Notes: generated by a model not told the origin, from the letters alone. A stretch of 64,000 nucleotides of DNA from Jiulongibacter sp966250325 (GCA_966250325.1 CBINGY010000017.1:13325-77324); one strand, 5' to 3'. Counted from the first letter of the stretch, positions 7,895-17,898 are shown. Numbers and translations: made by a program.

Positions 7895-9388
7895 TTATTG
7901 GGTTAATTCCAAAAACCGGTTTTTCATCTGGTCTAAAACCTCTGGTTGATTTCGGGCGAGGTTCTGCCTTTGGCCCGGATCCTCCTTCAGATTAAACAGT
8001 TGATCCTCTGGGGAAAATCCGGTTTCGTTATTGACATGCTCCACCACTGCAGGGCCACCTCCAGCGGGAATATAGACCCAATTATCTTTTCTTAAACATA
8101 ACCTTCCCATTCCCTGCTGCACCAGTTCTGTTCTACCTTCTGGCTTTCTGCCAAGAAGTACCTCGAGATAATTCCGGCTATCGTATTGATTCCCTTTCTG
8201 ACCGGTTAAAGACTTGAGACTTGCAGCGAGATCCAGCTGAGAAAAAATGGCCTCACTTACTCCAGGCTTAACTTTTCCCTTCCAGTAAACCAGCAAAGGA
8301 ACGCGGGTACCGGCCTCATACAGGCTGTATTTACCTCCTCTCAGCGGCCCGGCCGGAGTATGGGAGCCCAGTTTTTCCACCGCCTCATCGTAATACCCAT
8401 CATTGAGTACCGGGCCATTGTCTGAACTGAAAATGATAAGCGTATTCTCCAGCAAACCCTCTTTTTCAAGCTTGTCAAGGAGCTTTCCAACACAATAATC
8501 GGCCTCCAGAATGGCATCACCACGCGGTCCCATCCCAGATTTTCCGGTAAACCGCTCATTTGGAACCCTGGGTACATGTGGCTCATGCAAGGCATAACAA
8601 AGAAAAAATGGCTTTGACTTATTCTGATCAATAAACCCAAATGCCTCATTGAGAAACACTTCATACATGGTTTCATCGGTCCATAGGGCTGATTTGCCAC
8701 CCTTCATGAAGCCAATACGGGGTACTCCGTTATGTACGGACATGTTGTGCCCATGCTGCCATTTCTGCTTTGTCATCAGTTCGGGATGGGTTATAGCAGT
8801 GGGTTCACCCTCAAAATTTTCTTTGTAATTCACATAAAGCGGATCTTCCACACTCAGATTTTCTACCCGCTTATTTTTGACATAAACCGTGGGCACCCGA
8901 TCATTGGTGGCGGCCATGATGTAGCTGTAATCAAAACCCAGCTCATTGGGCCCGGGGGTTATTTCTTTGTTCCAATCAATAAACCCATTCCCTAAACCGA
9001 GATGCCACTTTCCTACCACCGCGGTGGCATAACCGGCAGATTTGAAATTATCTGCCATTGTAAGAGTATCGGGATGGATAAGCAATGGAGCATCTCCCGG
9101 CAATACTCTGGCCTGTTGGTTTCGCCAGGGATAAATTCCTGTCAATAACGAGAATCTGCTGGGTGTACATGTAGCAGAAGTGGCGTAAGCTTGTGTAAAT
9201 CGCAGCCCTTCCAAGGCCAATCTATCCATATTTGGTGTTTGCAACGAACCTGACTTATATGCACTTACATCACCATAGCCGAGGTCATCGGCATAAATAA
9301 TGATTACGTTGGGTTTTACATGGGATCTTTTTTCATAGAAGGAAATAAGGGTAAGGAGTATTCCGGCAAGAGCGACTGATTTCAACAT
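7895..9388 (-). CDS. Sulfatase (S1 family), exported
   Basis: 497 aa with an N-terminal hydrophobic export segment. The active-site signature CTPSR has C74 as the residue converted to formylglycine, and the calcium ligands D34-D35 precede it (YADDLGYGD). GKWHLG and SSDNGP motifs follow. It is expected to cleave sulfate esters from a sulfated polysaccharide or small molecule in the periplasm or at the surface; the substrate cannot be read from sequence. It needs a formylglycine-generating enzyme or anSME not found in this window. A second sulfatase with a different signature (CSASR) is at 22793-24226. Convergent with the DinB gene. Confidence 0.92.
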   Translation of the reverse strand: MLKSVALAGILLTLISFYEKRSHVKPNVIIIYADDLGYGDVSAYKSGSLQTPNMDRLALEGLRFTQAYATSATCTPSRFSLLTGIYPWRNQQARVLPGDAPLLIHPDTLTMADNFKSAGYATAVVGKWHLGLGNGFIDWNKEITPGPNELGFDYSYIMAATNDRVPTVYVKNKRVENLSVEDPLYVNYKENFEGEPTAITHPELMTKQKWQHGHNMSVHNGVPRIGFMKGGKSALWTDETMYEVFLNEAFGFIDQNKSKPFFLCYALHEPHVPRVPNERFTGKSGMGPRGDAILEADYCVGKLLDKLEKEGLLENTLIIFSSDNGPVLNDGYYDEAVEKLGSHTPAGPLRGGKYSLYEAGTRVPLLVYWKGKVKPGVSEAIFSQLDLAASLKSLTGQKGNQYDSRNYLEVLLGRKPEGRTELVQQGMGRLCLRKDNWVYIPAGGGPAVVEHVNNETGFSPEDQLFNLKEDPGQRQNLARNQPEVLDQMKNRFLELTQ

Positions 9389-9476
9389 GAGGCTGGGTTT
9401 GAAAATTGAATATATTGAAAAAAGATGGAATGCGAGATATTGGAGATTTTTGACACCGCGTTCAAGGGTAGAAACT

Positions 9477-9501
9477 GGTCAGACTTCAACGAAGTCAGAC
9501 C
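9477..9501. repeat. Intergenic hairpin
   Basis: GGTCAGACTTC (9477-9487), loop AAC, GAAGTCAGACC (9491-9501): a 10-bp stem with one A-A mismatch. It lies in the 209-bp gap upstream of the sulfatase and downstream of the helicase gene. No T run follows, so a repeat element is more likely than a terminator. The rest of the gap shows nothing else. Confidence 0.6.
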
Positions 9502-9597
9502 TGAAAGATGAAGGTTTCTGGTTCCATAATTTCTCAGTTTGAATTGAAATAAATTCACTCTTTGAAATTAATTTCTTGAACGAAGGTTTATAAAATA

Positions 9598-12531
9598 TCA
9601 ATCAAGCAAACTCAGGATATCGTCATGCGAAAGTGATTTGGTAAAGGTTTCCTCGGTAGTAATCAACTCGTTAAAGAGTTTGCGTTTGGCACGTTGAAGA
9701 CTAAGAATTTTCTCTTCTACGGTATTGCGACTGATGAATTTGTAGGTGAATACGGTGTTCTTCTGACCAATGCGGTGTGCCCGGTCAATGGCCTGTGCTT
9801 CAATCGCCGGATTCCACCAGGGATCAAGTAAAAAGACGTATTCCGCCGCGGTAAGATTAAGCCCTACTCCTCCCGCTTTCAATGAAATCAGAAACACTTT
9901 GATTGATTCATCGTGTTGGAACTTCTCTACCTCAGCTTCCCTGTTTTTGGTGCTTCCATCCAGATAAGCGTAGGGTACATCTTTCTCATCGAGGTATGAC
10001 CTAATGATGGTCAAATGCTTCACAAACTGACTGAATATTAATACTTTACTACCGCCCTCTATCACACTTTCCAATTTATGAATCACATCTGAATCCTTTC
10101 CGCTATCTCCTTCGTAGGATTCATCTACCATGAGTGGATTATTAGCAATCTGACGTAATTTGGAAAGCCCCTGAAGTACCACCAGCTGCGATTTATTGAT
10201 TCCTTGTTGTTCTATATGATCCAGAATCAAATTGCGGTAATAGGCTTTGGTTTCCTCGTAAAGCTTCTCCTGTTCCTCTGCCATATCGCAGTATTGTACA
10301 CTCTCTATTTTTTCAGGCAATTCGGTAGCTACCTGCGACTTATGCCTTCTCAGCATAAAGGGTTTAATCTTGCTATATAGCCTGCGGGTGGCCGATTCAT
10401 CCTGTTTTTTTTCAATGGGCAGCTGATATTTATCTCTGAAATAGGTCTGTGAGCCCAGCAATCCGGGATTCACGAATGTCATCTGACTCCAGAGATCCAT
10501 CGTATTATTTTCCAGAGGTGTACCTGTAAGGATGAGCCTGTTTCTACAGTTTAGCAACCTTACCGCCCGTGAAATATTTGACGTTGGATTCTTTATGGCC
10601 TGTGATTCATCCAGCACCACATATTCAAATCTGAACTTCTCGATGAACGAAATATCCAAACGAAGCACCCCATATGAGGTCAGAATCAGATCATAGTCGG
10701 CAAAATGAGCACTCGATTTCTCCCGGTAACTTCCCGAATGAACCAGAATTTTCAAATCAGGAGTAAATTTTTCCGCTTCTTTCTGCCAGTTATAGAGCAG
10801 AGAAGTAGGCATAACCAGCAAACTTGGATGCTCTGCTCCCTCCGATTTCAGAGACTGCAAAAAAGCCAGGGTCATCACCGTTTTTCCCAAACCCATATCG
10901 TCTGCCAGACAGCCTCCCATATTGAAATCTTTCAGGAACCTGATCCAGTCGTATCCTGCTTTCTGGTAAGGCCTCAACTCTCCTTTGAAAGCACAGGGTA
11001 CCTCATACGATTTAATCTCCTCAAAATGCTGCAAATTCTGAATCTTTCGGCCAATAACGGTATGTGCAAGTCCGTCTTCTGCGAGATTCTGCACCATGGC
11101 TATATGATGCTTTTTCAGCGTTAGTTCTTCTCCAAGGCCGGCATCTGAAAGTGTGAAGAGCTCATGATACCGGATAAACCACTCCTCCGGAATGACCGCA
11201 AACTTCCCGTCTGGCAGCCTGAATTCCCTGATATTGTTCAGAACAAGTTCTCTTAGTTTGAGAATGGGTATCTCAAAATCTCCAAAGCGTACTTTGGTCT
11301 GGATATCAAACCAGTCTTTATTTTCAACGATGTTGACCTCAATGCTCGATACGCCCAGAAAGTACTGCTTCTTTGACTCCGGTGCCTGTTTAACCTCAAT
11401 GCCAGCTTCTTTCAGGATTTCTGCATTTTCCTGAAGCCAGCTGAAAGCCTGATTTTTGGGCAGTGATTTTCTACCGTGAATCAGATTCTGACCCAAAGCA
11501 TTGATCTTATCAATGACAGATCTCTCAAAGGCAAGATCACGTTTTACTTTATGAAACACCCAGGCATCCTCCTCCTTTTCCTCCACTTTCACATAGGCCT
11601 GAGCCGCAAAACTGTCAAAACGAAAGGTAGAGTTTCCGTACTCAAAACTCAGATCCATCTGTATTTTGCCCGAATCTGAACCCTCGGCAGCGTTTTGCTC
11701 GAATAAACTGCCGTTATAGCTACTTTCCGGTTCAGAAATAAGGAGAATGGGACGAGCTGATGATTTCTCTTCTACAATTTCGAAGCCTTTCCCATGACCG
11801 AAAACATTAAACTGGGCAATAAGCGGCCCCACAAACTTCCGGAAATAGGTTTTCTCTATTTTCCGGTCAATGACGATATTATCCTTATCCAGAAAAGGTC
11901 GCAGTTTTTTACCATCCACATGCGGGTCAAAATGATACAGCCGCTGCTCGCTCATAAGAAAAGCCGGCGAATCGCTCAGAATCTGGGCTCCCACATGCTG
12001 AAGACGTACTTTTTCGCCTTTGTATTTGATGACCGGGAAATAAACGGTATGATCTTCTTTCCGGTCAAAATTGAGATAAACCTTGGCTGGCTCGGGCATA
12101 ACCTCCACTTCCTGGCCATTGGGTATCCCGTCATTTGACATAACAAAAAAACGCTTGCCCTGAAACCTCGATAAAATTTCTCCCCGGTACTTATTCAGAT
12201 ATTCTTCCAGTGCCTCCTGCATGGGCTTGTCTGGTTTTTCGGGATTAAATACCCTTGAGAAAAACTCAAAAGCCTTCAATTTTTTGGGATTGAACTTTTT
12301 AAGAATAGCATCCTGCTGAATGGCATCCATGAGCTTCACCAGCTCAATATCCACCTGATCTATTCCTGAACTAAACTCCCGGATATTTTTAGAGGAGACA
12401 TTCTGATTGGCATACGTGAGTTCGCCACGGGCATTTAACTGAACCACAAACGACTCATACAGATACCCAAGGTACTGATGCTCATAGAGCGAATAAATCA
12501 TCTGGAAAGGTTCGGTAGTAGATACCTTCAT
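9598..12531 (-). CDS. SNF2/Rad54-type DEAD-like helicase
   Basis: 977 aa. The C-terminal half is a complete SNF2 ATPase: Walker A in DDMGLGKTVMT near residue 542, a DESQ box near 640 (VLDESQAIKNP), LTGTPLENN, then the second RecA lobe with QAIDRAHRIGQ near residue 913. The N-terminal 450 residues form the long leader typical of bacterial SNF2 proteins of Bacteroidota; I see no SWIM zinc motif. These ATPases move or remodel proteins on DNA; RapA-like recycling of RNA polymerase is one possible role, but the specific function is unknown. It is a single-gene unit. Confidence 0.9.
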   Translation of the reverse strand: MKVSTTEPFQMIYSLYEHQYLGYLYESFVVQLNARGELTYANQNVSSKNIREFSSGIDQVDIELVKLMDAIQQDAILKKFNPKKLKAFEFFSRVFNPEKPDKPMQEALEEYLNKYRGEILSRFQGKRFFVMSNDGIPNGQEVEVMPEPAKVYLNFDRKEDHTVYFPVIKYKGEKVRLQHVGAQILSDSPAFLMSEQRLYHFDPHVDGKKLRPFLDKDNIVIDRKIEKTYFRKFVGPLIAQFNVFGHGKGFEIVEEKSSARPILLISEPESSYNGSLFEQNAAEGSDSGKIQMDLSFEYGNSTFRFDSFAAQAYVKVEEKEEDAWVFHKVKRDLAFERSVIDKINALGQNLIHGRKSLPKNQAFSWLQENAEILKEAGIEVKQAPESKKQYFLGVSSIEVNIVENKDWFDIQTKVRFGDFEIPILKLRELVLNNIREFRLPDGKFAVIPEEWFIRYHELFTLSDAGLGEELTLKKHHIAMVQNLAEDGLAHTVIGRKIQNLQHFEEIKSYEVPCAFKGELRPYQKAGYDWIRFLKDFNMGGCLADDMGLGKTVMTLAFLQSLKSEGAEHPSLLVMPTSLLYNWQKEAEKFTPDLKILVHSGSYREKSSAHFADYDLILTSYGVLRLDISFIEKFRFEYVVLDESQAIKNPTSNISRAVRLLNCRNRLILTGTPLENNTMDLWSQMTFVNPGLLGSQTYFRDKYQLPIEKKQDESATRRLYSKIKPFMLRRHKSQVATELPEKIESVQYCDMAEEQEKLYEETKAYYRNLILDHIEQQGINKSQLVVLQGLSKLRQIANNPLMVDESYEGDSGKDSDVIHKLESVIEGGSKVLIFSQFVKHLTIIRSYLDEKDVPYAYLDGSTKNREAEVEKFQHDESIKVFLISLKAGGVGLNLTAAEYVFLLDPWWNPAIEAQAIDRAHRIGQKNTVFTYKFISRNTVEEKILSLQRAKRKLFNELITTEETFTKSLSHDDILSLLD

Positions 12532-12655
12532 GCTCGTGGTTTATAAGATACCGATCAACTCGGCCGTACTCGTCAATACCATACTCTAAACCCCGAAATT
12601 ATAGAGAAGAAGGTGCGTGGGCAAATTAAGTTATCAACAGCCAAAGTATATATAG

Positions 12656-12686
12656 GGTGACCCTCACTATATTCATGAGGGTCACC
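12656..12686 (-). terminator. Hairpin downstream of the Kelch gene
   Basis: GGTGACCCTC (12656-12665) pairs perfectly with GAGGGTCACC (12677-12686) around an 11-nt loop. On the minus strand it lies 14 nt after the Kelch stop. The T tract is poor, so termination is probable but not certain. Confidence 0.65.
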
Positions 12687-12700
12687 GATGAATAAGTATA

Positions 12701-13651
12701 TCATTCCAGGTACTCCATCGTATTTCTCTCGGGCTGCCCGCCGCGATTGGCCACTCCACTGGAGATATACCATTTTTTGCCGATGCGTGCAGCCGAAGTA
12801 CCGTGGCGACCCTGATTGAGTTTAGGCATGCTGCTCCAGGTCATGGTTTGCGGGTCAAAAGCCTCTACTTCATCGTGAGCGGGTACCTGATGCGGGCCTT
12901 CCCCACCGATGAAAACGGCCTTGTTTTGATAGATGATGGCCGCATTGCCCGCACGGGTTGTTGGTATTTTCTGTTCAGCGGTCGTCCATTTTCCGGTTTT
13001 GAAATCATATACGTCGGTTTCGGCTATAACCAGGTCAAGCACTTTATTGATCACAGCACTCGAACGCCGCCCTGCAGCCACTACTAATTTATCTTTGACC
13101 ATCACCACGTTGATATGATCTCTGGCCTGTGGAGCATCTGGTAATACCTTCCATTCGCCGGTTTTAGGATTGAATTCATCAAACCACGCCACGTGGCCAT
13201 CCCAGTGACCATCCTGAATCCCACAAACCATGTAAATCTTGTCTTTGTACACAAAAACTCCCGCCGACCCACGTTTTCTGGGAATCTCGGGCCCTTTACG
13301 CCATTCATCCTTTTCGGGATTGTAAATATAGACATGCGGTATGGGCGTTTCATGAGGATAGGGCCCGGTGAGAGCTCCAAGCACATAAATCTCTCCACCA
13401 TAAACTACCGCCTGAAAATGGTGTATCTCCTGCGGAAGCCCGCCTTTTTTTATCCAGGTATTGGTCTTGGAATCATACACTTCCAGGGGTTTCATTCCGC
13501 GACCCCCAAAGAGATATAATTTGTCTCCTATGGCCACCATGCTGTTTTCACTGCGTGCGGTACTTTCTGTGACCGGTGTAACCATCTGCCAGTTTTGGCT
13601 CATAGCCGATACCGACAAAAAAAAGAATAACAGGAAAGGTTTGATTCTCAT
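12701..13651 (-). CDS. Exported Kelch-repeat beta-propeller protein
   Basis: 316 aa with a signal peptide (IKPFLLFFFLSVSAMSQ). Kelch-type blades repeat along the whole chain: LYLFGGRGMKPLEVYD, IYVLGALTG, IYMVCGIQDG, LVVAAGRRSS, AVFIGGEGP and WYISSGVANRGG, each with paired Gly followed by W/Y spacing, consistent with a six-bladed propeller. Such proteins bind sugars or proteins, or act as N-acetylneuraminate-epimerase-like enzymes; I cannot choose between these. The ATG at 13651 was preferred to an in-frame start at 13699 because it directly precedes the signal peptide. Confidence 0.85.
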   Translation of the reverse strand: MRIKPFLLFFFLSVSAMSQNWQMVTPVTESTARSENSMVAIGDKLYLFGGRGMKPLEVYDSKTNTWIKKGGLPQEIHHFQAVVYGGEIYVLGALTGPYPHETPIPHVYIYNPEKDEWRKGPEIPRKRGSAGVFVYKDKIYMVCGIQDGHWDGHVAWFDEFNPKTGEWKVLPDAPQARDHINVVMVKDKLVVAAGRRSSAVINKVLDLVIAETDVYDFKTGKWTTAEQKIPTTRAGNAAIIYQNKAVFIGGEGPHQVPAHDEVEAFDPQTMTWSSMPKLNQGRHGTSAARIGKKWYISSGVANRGGQPERNTMEYLE

Positions 13652-13769
13652 GAATTTGAGGTTTAGGGTCGTTTTTGAAATAAAAGTCAAATTAAACAAA
13701 CCTTAACGGAATCAAAAAACACCAAACCTTAATTTGAAAAGTTCGTAGATCAATACCCTCTTCTCAGAG

Positions 13770-14141
13770 TTATGGACAAGGCTCCATGTCCATGGTCAAA
13801 TTATAGTATACAAATACGATAACCAGATTATCCTCTTCTGCCTTTTCGATTCGGTACTCCCAGCCATCCAATACCTGAGCATCATCCAGCACATCGTAAA
13901 TTTCAATGGTTTTTTTATTGGATGAGAGTTTCCATTTGCCACTACCTAGCAGTGAGCCATCCGGTGATTTCTGTTGCCAGGTACCATCAGATTTGAAGAA
14001 TTGTGACAAGGTAAAACCGGACTTATCACACCACCAGCGGTCAGTAATTATTGATGTGGGGTCGGCTTCCGGCCCCTTCTTTCCGCAGGAAATGAACACC
14101 AGAAAAAGAAGAATTGTATAGCTCGTTTTCATGTCTTTCAT
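13770..14141 (-). CDS. Small lipocalin-like lipoprotein
   Basis: 123 aa with a lipoprotein signal: hydrophobic LLFLVF, then ISCGKK, Cys19 being the lipidation site. The mature part has the pattern DRWWCDKSGFTLSQFFKSDG then GKWKLS, like the lipocalin-like (DUF4923/DUF5004-type) small lipoproteins common in Bacteroidota. The ligand is unknown. A second ATG at 14132 is an alternative start. It probably forms its own unit. Confidence 0.7.
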   Translation of the reverse strand: MKDMKTSYTILLFLVFISCGKKGPEADPTSIITDRWWCDKSGFTLSQFFKSDGTWQQKSPDGSLLGSGKWKLSSNKKTIEIYDVLDDAQVLDGWEYRIEKAEEDNLVIVFVYYNLTMDMEPCP

Positions 14142-14199
14142 ATTAGAGCAGGAAATCTAACCTTATTCACCCGAAATCCACCTGAACAGCAATCATGTT

Positions 14200-15003
14200 T
14201 TATTTTAAGGAAACCTCCAGAATTTCAGGAGTCTCTACCATTTTCTTGTAGTATTTGAAGAGAATACCTGCGTGAGAGGCATCCACCACCCGGTGATCCA
14301 GAGCTGCGGCCAAGGTGATCACGGTTCTTATTTTGATTTCATCGTTTATCACAAGAGGCACTTTTTTAACACCTCCCATAATGAGAACAAACGAAATATT
14401 GGCCGCCGGAAACAAAGCCGGGTAGCCGTTATCAAGCCCCAGACTACCGATATTGGAAACGATGTATGACCCGAAGTTGTTCGCTGAAACGCCTTTAAAC
14501 GAAAGTCCCCAGTCCACCAGCATTTTCTTAATGAGCCAGTAAGCCATATTTCTAAAAGGCCAGGGAATGGCTGCAATGGTCTCTTTCATTTGCATGGTAT
14601 CGTTTTCTGTGCCCTTTCGGGCTTCTGTGATCTTATTTTGCAGAAAAGCCACCAGTGAATCATAATTCATTTTTTCTACGTCCTCCACCTTCACAGAACC
14701 CATTTCATTTTCCCTCAGAAGTACGCTTACCGTTGCTGTAATTTTCTCATGCTGCCGCACATTTCCCCGCCGTATGTAGGTATTCAGCTCGGGCAGCCTC
14801 TCTTTAATGGCTCTTGCCGTGGCCAGCGTAAAGAAATGAGTAAGCGTTATTTTCAACCCCTGCTTCCTTTTTTGAAAAATGTACGCCTGAAGATCGGTGA
14901 TATCCAGTTCCACCGAGCCAAATATTTTTGAATCATCCGGTTTACGATACAGGGTACTGGCGGTTTTTCGCCAGGCGTTATTCAGCTCTTCTGGGGTTTT
15001 CAT
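14200..15003 (-). CDS. Stand-alone 2-oxoacid dehydrogenase E2-type acyltransferase domain
   Basis: 267 aa consisting only of the CoA-dependent acyltransferase catalytic domain (2-oxoacid_dh, chloramphenicol acetyltransferase fold). The HxxxD motif is intact (ALDHRVVDASHAG near the C-terminus). The lipoyl domain and the peripheral subunit-binding domain of true E2 proteins are absent, and no E1 or E3 gene lies nearby, so it is unlikely to be part of a dehydrogenase complex. It may transfer acyl groups between CoA and a small molecule. The ATG at 15003 was chosen over one at 15030 because the promoter box lies between them. It is divergent from clpB. Confidence 0.82.
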   Translation of the reverse strand: MKTPEELNNAWRKTASTLYRKPDDSKIFGSVELDITDLQAYIFQKRKQGLKITLTHFFTLATARAIKERLPELNTYIRRGNVRQHEKITATVSVLLRENEMGSVKVEDVEKMNYDSLVAFLQNKITEARKGTENDTMQMKETIAAIPWPFRNMAYWLIKKMLVDWGLSFKGVSANNFGSYIVSNIGSLGLDNGYPALFPAANISFVLIMGGVKKVPLVINDEIKIRTVITLAAALDHRVVDASHAGILFKYYKKMVETPEILEVSLK

Positions 15004-15008
15004 CGGGG

Positions 15009-15016
15009 CAAAAATA
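15009..15016 (-). promoter_or_regulatory. TANNTTTG box of the acyltransferase gene
   Basis: On the minus strand this reads TATTTTTG, five bases before the ATG at 15003, which predicts a leaderless mRNA and rules out the longer start. Confidence 0.55.
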
Positions 15017-15167
15017 CAACTTGCTTCCAAGCAGACAAAAGTTCTGCTTTTTACTTCACTATGAAGTACTTAGAAGACATATTGGCAGTTTTTGCAACGA
15101 TATTTTTTCAAAAACTTGCCAATTTTTCCAGATTTTGTCTTTTGCACTCTTTTTGATCTGGTCCGAC

Positions 15168-15184
15168 TGTCACATCATGTGTCA
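15168..15184. promoter_or_regulatory. Imperfect inverted repeat upstream of clpB
   Basis: TGTCACAT, one base, ATGTGTCA: an 8-bp inverted repeat with one mismatch, 19 nt before the clpB start. It could be an operator, but it is not CIRCE and matches no operator I know. No HrcA or CtsR site was found. Confidence 0.25.
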
Positions 15185-15203
15185 AGGAAAAAGTAGTACA
15201 GCT

Positions 15204-17825
15204 ATGAATTTAAATCAATATACCATTAAAGCTCAGGAAGTGATTCAGCAGGCCGTGCAGATCGCTCAGGGCAATATTCAGCAGGCGGTCGAAACCGGAC
15301 ACTTATTAAAGGCACTTTTAGATCAGGATCCTAACACATCCACCTTTCTATTCAACAGATTAGGGGTTTCTGAGCTATTGCTAACTCAAAGGTTGGAGGC
15401 TATTGTAACGGCTTATCCGAAGGTAAGTGGTTCAGGTCAACCTTATTTGAGCACGAATTTGTCGACGGTTCTGGCATCGGCTCAGGGAAAATTGAAATCC
15501 TTCGGCGACGAATTTATCAGTGTGGAGATTCTTTATCTGGCTCTGGCCGGGGCAAAGGATCAGGTGGCTCAGCTTTTGAAAGAGCTGGGCTTTGTGGAGA
15601 AAGAGGTAGAAAAAGCAATTAAGGAACTTAGAGGAAAAAATAATCCCGTGAAAGATCAAAACGCAGAAAACAAATATCAGGCCCTTGCCCGTTACAGTAT
15701 AAATCTGAACGAGCAGGCCAAAAAAGGAAAAATTGACCCGGTTATTGGCCGGGATGAGGAGATCAGAAGAGTACTGCAAATTCTCTCCAGAAGAACCAAA
15801 AATAACCCCATTTTACTGGGTGAACCCGGTGTGGGAAAAACCGCCATTGTGGAGGGGCTGGCCCAGCGTATTGTCCAGGGCGATGTACCGGAAAACCTGC
15901 AGTCGAAAACGCTCGTCTCTCTCGATATGGGATTGCTGGTAGCCGGTGCCAAATACAAAGGGGAGTTTGAGGAGCGTCTCAAAGCAGTAATCAAAGAAGT
16001 AACTGATTCTGATGGAGAACTTATCCTGTTCATTGATGAAATTCATACGCTGATCGGTGCAGGTGGCGGCGAGGGAGCCATGGATGCCGCAAACCTGCTG
16101 AAGCCGGCTTTGGCTCGTGGTGAACTGCATGCTATCGGAGCTACTACCCTCAAAGAATATCAGAAATACATTGAAAAAGACAAGGCTCTGGAGCGGAGAT
16201 TTCAGTCGGTCATTGTGGATGAACCCGATGTAGCCGATGCCATTTCCATACTTCGCGGTATTAAAGAAAAATACGAAGTTCACCATGGAGTGAGGATTCA
16301 GGATGACGCGGTAATTGCCGCCGTTGAGCTTTCTCACCGGTATATTTCAGATCGTTTTCTGCCCGATAAGGCCATTGACCTCATGGACGAAGCGGCCTCA
16401 AAACTTCGTTTGGAAATGGATTCGATGCCCGAGGAAATGGACGAGCTCCGGCGAAGAATTATGCAGCTGGAGATCGAGCGGGAAGCTATTCGCCGGGAAA
16501 AAGACTCTGAAAAAGAGGGAGTTCTGAATAAAGAACTGGCCGAGCTCAACGAAAAATTCAACGGATTCAAAGCTCAGTGGGAAAACGAAAAAGGTAAAGT
16601 AGATGAAATAAGGCAGCTCAAAGAATCCATTGATCACCTCAAATTTGAAGCAGAGCAGGCCGAACGCAGTGGCGATTTCGGTAAGGTGGCCGAGATCAGA
16701 TACGCAAAATTACCCGATGCAGAAAACCGGCTTAAACAACTTGCGGATAACGCAAGGGAATCTGGTGAGAATCTCATCAATGAGGAAGTTACCTCAGAGG
16801 ATATTGCCGAAGTGGTGGCAAAATGGACGGGTATCCCTGTCTCTAAGATGCTTCAGAGCGAGCGTGAAAAACTTCTTTACCTCGAAAATGAATTGAAGAA
16901 ACGCGTAGCCGGCCAGGCAGAGGCCATAGAACTGGTTGCCGATGCGGTTCGCAGATCACGTGCAGGTATGCAGGATCCCAAAAAACCGATAGGAAGCTTC
17001 CTGTTTCTGGGAACCACCGGGGTGGGTAAAACAGAGCTGGCCAAAACACTGGCTCAATACCTCTTCAATGACGATACCGCTATGGTGAGAATTGATATGT
17101 CGGAGTATCAGGAAAGGCATACCGTGAGCAGACTGGTAGGAGCCCCCCCCGGCTATGTAGGATACGACGAAGGCGGACAACTCACTGAGGCTGTTCGTAG
17201 AAAACCTTACTCGGTCATATTGCTGGATGAAATTGAAAAAGCTCATCCCGACGTGTGGAACGTTCTTTTACAAGTATTGGACGACGGCCGTCTGACAGAT
17301 AATAAAGGTCGAGTTGCCAATTTTAAGAACACAATCATTATCATGACCTCGAATATCGGCTCACATCTCATTCAGGAAAAATACCTGGAGGCCAAAGGAG
17401 ACGAAAAAGCCTGGCACACGTATTTTAAAGAAGAAGCCAAAGAAAGCGTGATGGAACTGTTAAAAACCTCGGTGAGACCAGAGTTTCTGAACAGAATTGA
17501 TGAAATTGTTCTGTTTGATCCGCTGAGTAAATCCAACATTCGCCAGATTGTGGAAATACAGTTTTCACAGATAAAAAGCAGGTTGTCAGAACAAGGTATT
17601 ACGCTGGATGCCACCGTGGAGGTATTGGACAAATTAGGTGAGGAAGGTTTTGACCCCGTTTTTGGTGCAAGACCTTTGAAAAGGGTAATTCAGCGGCTGG
17701 TGCTCAACGAATTGTCGAAGAAAATTCTCTCTGGTGAAGTGAGCAAAGACGCCGTAATCATGATTGAAGTGGATGATGAAGGAAATCTGAAATTCGAGAA
17801 CGTTATTGCGGCAGAAGTGTTATAA
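15204..17825 (+). CDS. clpB: ATP-dependent chaperone ClpB
   Basis: 873 aa protein disaggregase that works with DnaK. In order: Clp N-domain (MNLNQYTIKAQEVIQQAVQI), AAA+ domain 1 with Walker A GEPGVGKT near residue 206, a coiled-coil middle domain (residues about 400-530) that separates ClpB from ClpA/ClpC, and AAA+ domain 2 with GTTGVGKT near 602 and a C-terminal D2-small domain. The open frame continues 276 nt upstream, but the start at 15204 matches the family N-terminus and the upstream codons overlap the divergent acyltransferase gene. A strong terminator follows. Confidence 0.96.
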   Translation: MNLNQYTIKAQEVIQQAVQIAQGNIQQAVETGHLLKALLDQDPNTSTFLFNRLGVSELLLTQRLEAIVTAYPKVSGSGQPYLSTNLSTVLASAQGKLKSFGDEFISVEILYLALAGAKDQVAQLLKELGFVEKEVEKAIKELRGKNNPVKDQNAENKYQALARYSINLNEQAKKGKIDPVIGRDEEIRRVLQILSRRTKNNPILLGEPGVGKTAIVEGLAQRIVQGDVPENLQSKTLVSLDMGLLVAGAKYKGEFEERLKAVIKEVTDSDGELILFIDEIHTLIGAGGGEGAMDAANLLKPALARGELHAIGATTLKEYQKYIEKDKALERRFQSVIVDEPDVADAISILRGIKEKYEVHHGVRIQDDAVIAAVELSHRYISDRFLPDKAIDLMDEAASKLRLEMDSMPEEMDELRRRIMQLEIEREAIRREKDSEKEGVLNKELAELNEKFNGFKAQWENEKGKVDEIRQLKESIDHLKFEAEQAERSGDFGKVAEIRYAKLPDAENRLKQLADNARESGENLINEEVTSEDIAEVVAKWTGIPVSKMLQSEREKLLYLENELKKRVAGQAEAIELVADAVRRSRAGMQDPKKPIGSFLFLGTTGVGKTELAKTLAQYLFNDDTAMVRIDMSEYQERHTVSRLVGAPPGYVGYDEGGQLTEAVRRKPYSVILLDEIEKAHPDVWNVLLQVLDDGRLTDNKGRVANFKNTIIIMTSNIGSHLIQEKYLEAKGDEKAWHTYFKEEAKESVMELLKTSVRPEFLNRIDEIVLFDPLSKSNIRQIVEIQFSQIKSRLSEQGITLDATVEVLDKLGEEGFDPVFGARPLKRVIQRLVLNELSKKILSGEVSKDAVIMIEVDDEGNLKFENVIAAEVL

Positions 17826-17862
17826 GAATAAGAAACTATTAGGTTAGGGTTGAATAGAAAGA

Positions 17863-17898
17863 AAGGCCGTTCTCACTTGAGGACGGTCTTTTTATTTT
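17863..17898 (+). terminator. Rho-independent terminator of clpB
   Basis: A 12-bp stem (17863-17874 with 17879-17890, two G-T pairs) with a 4-nt loop, followed by TTTTATTTT. Confidence 0.9.

Noticed and set aside
14928..15203. Upstream in-frame extension of clpB
   Set aside because: The frame is open, but the codons overlap the divergent acyltransferase start and promoter and have no ClpB similarity; the family N-terminus starts at 15204.
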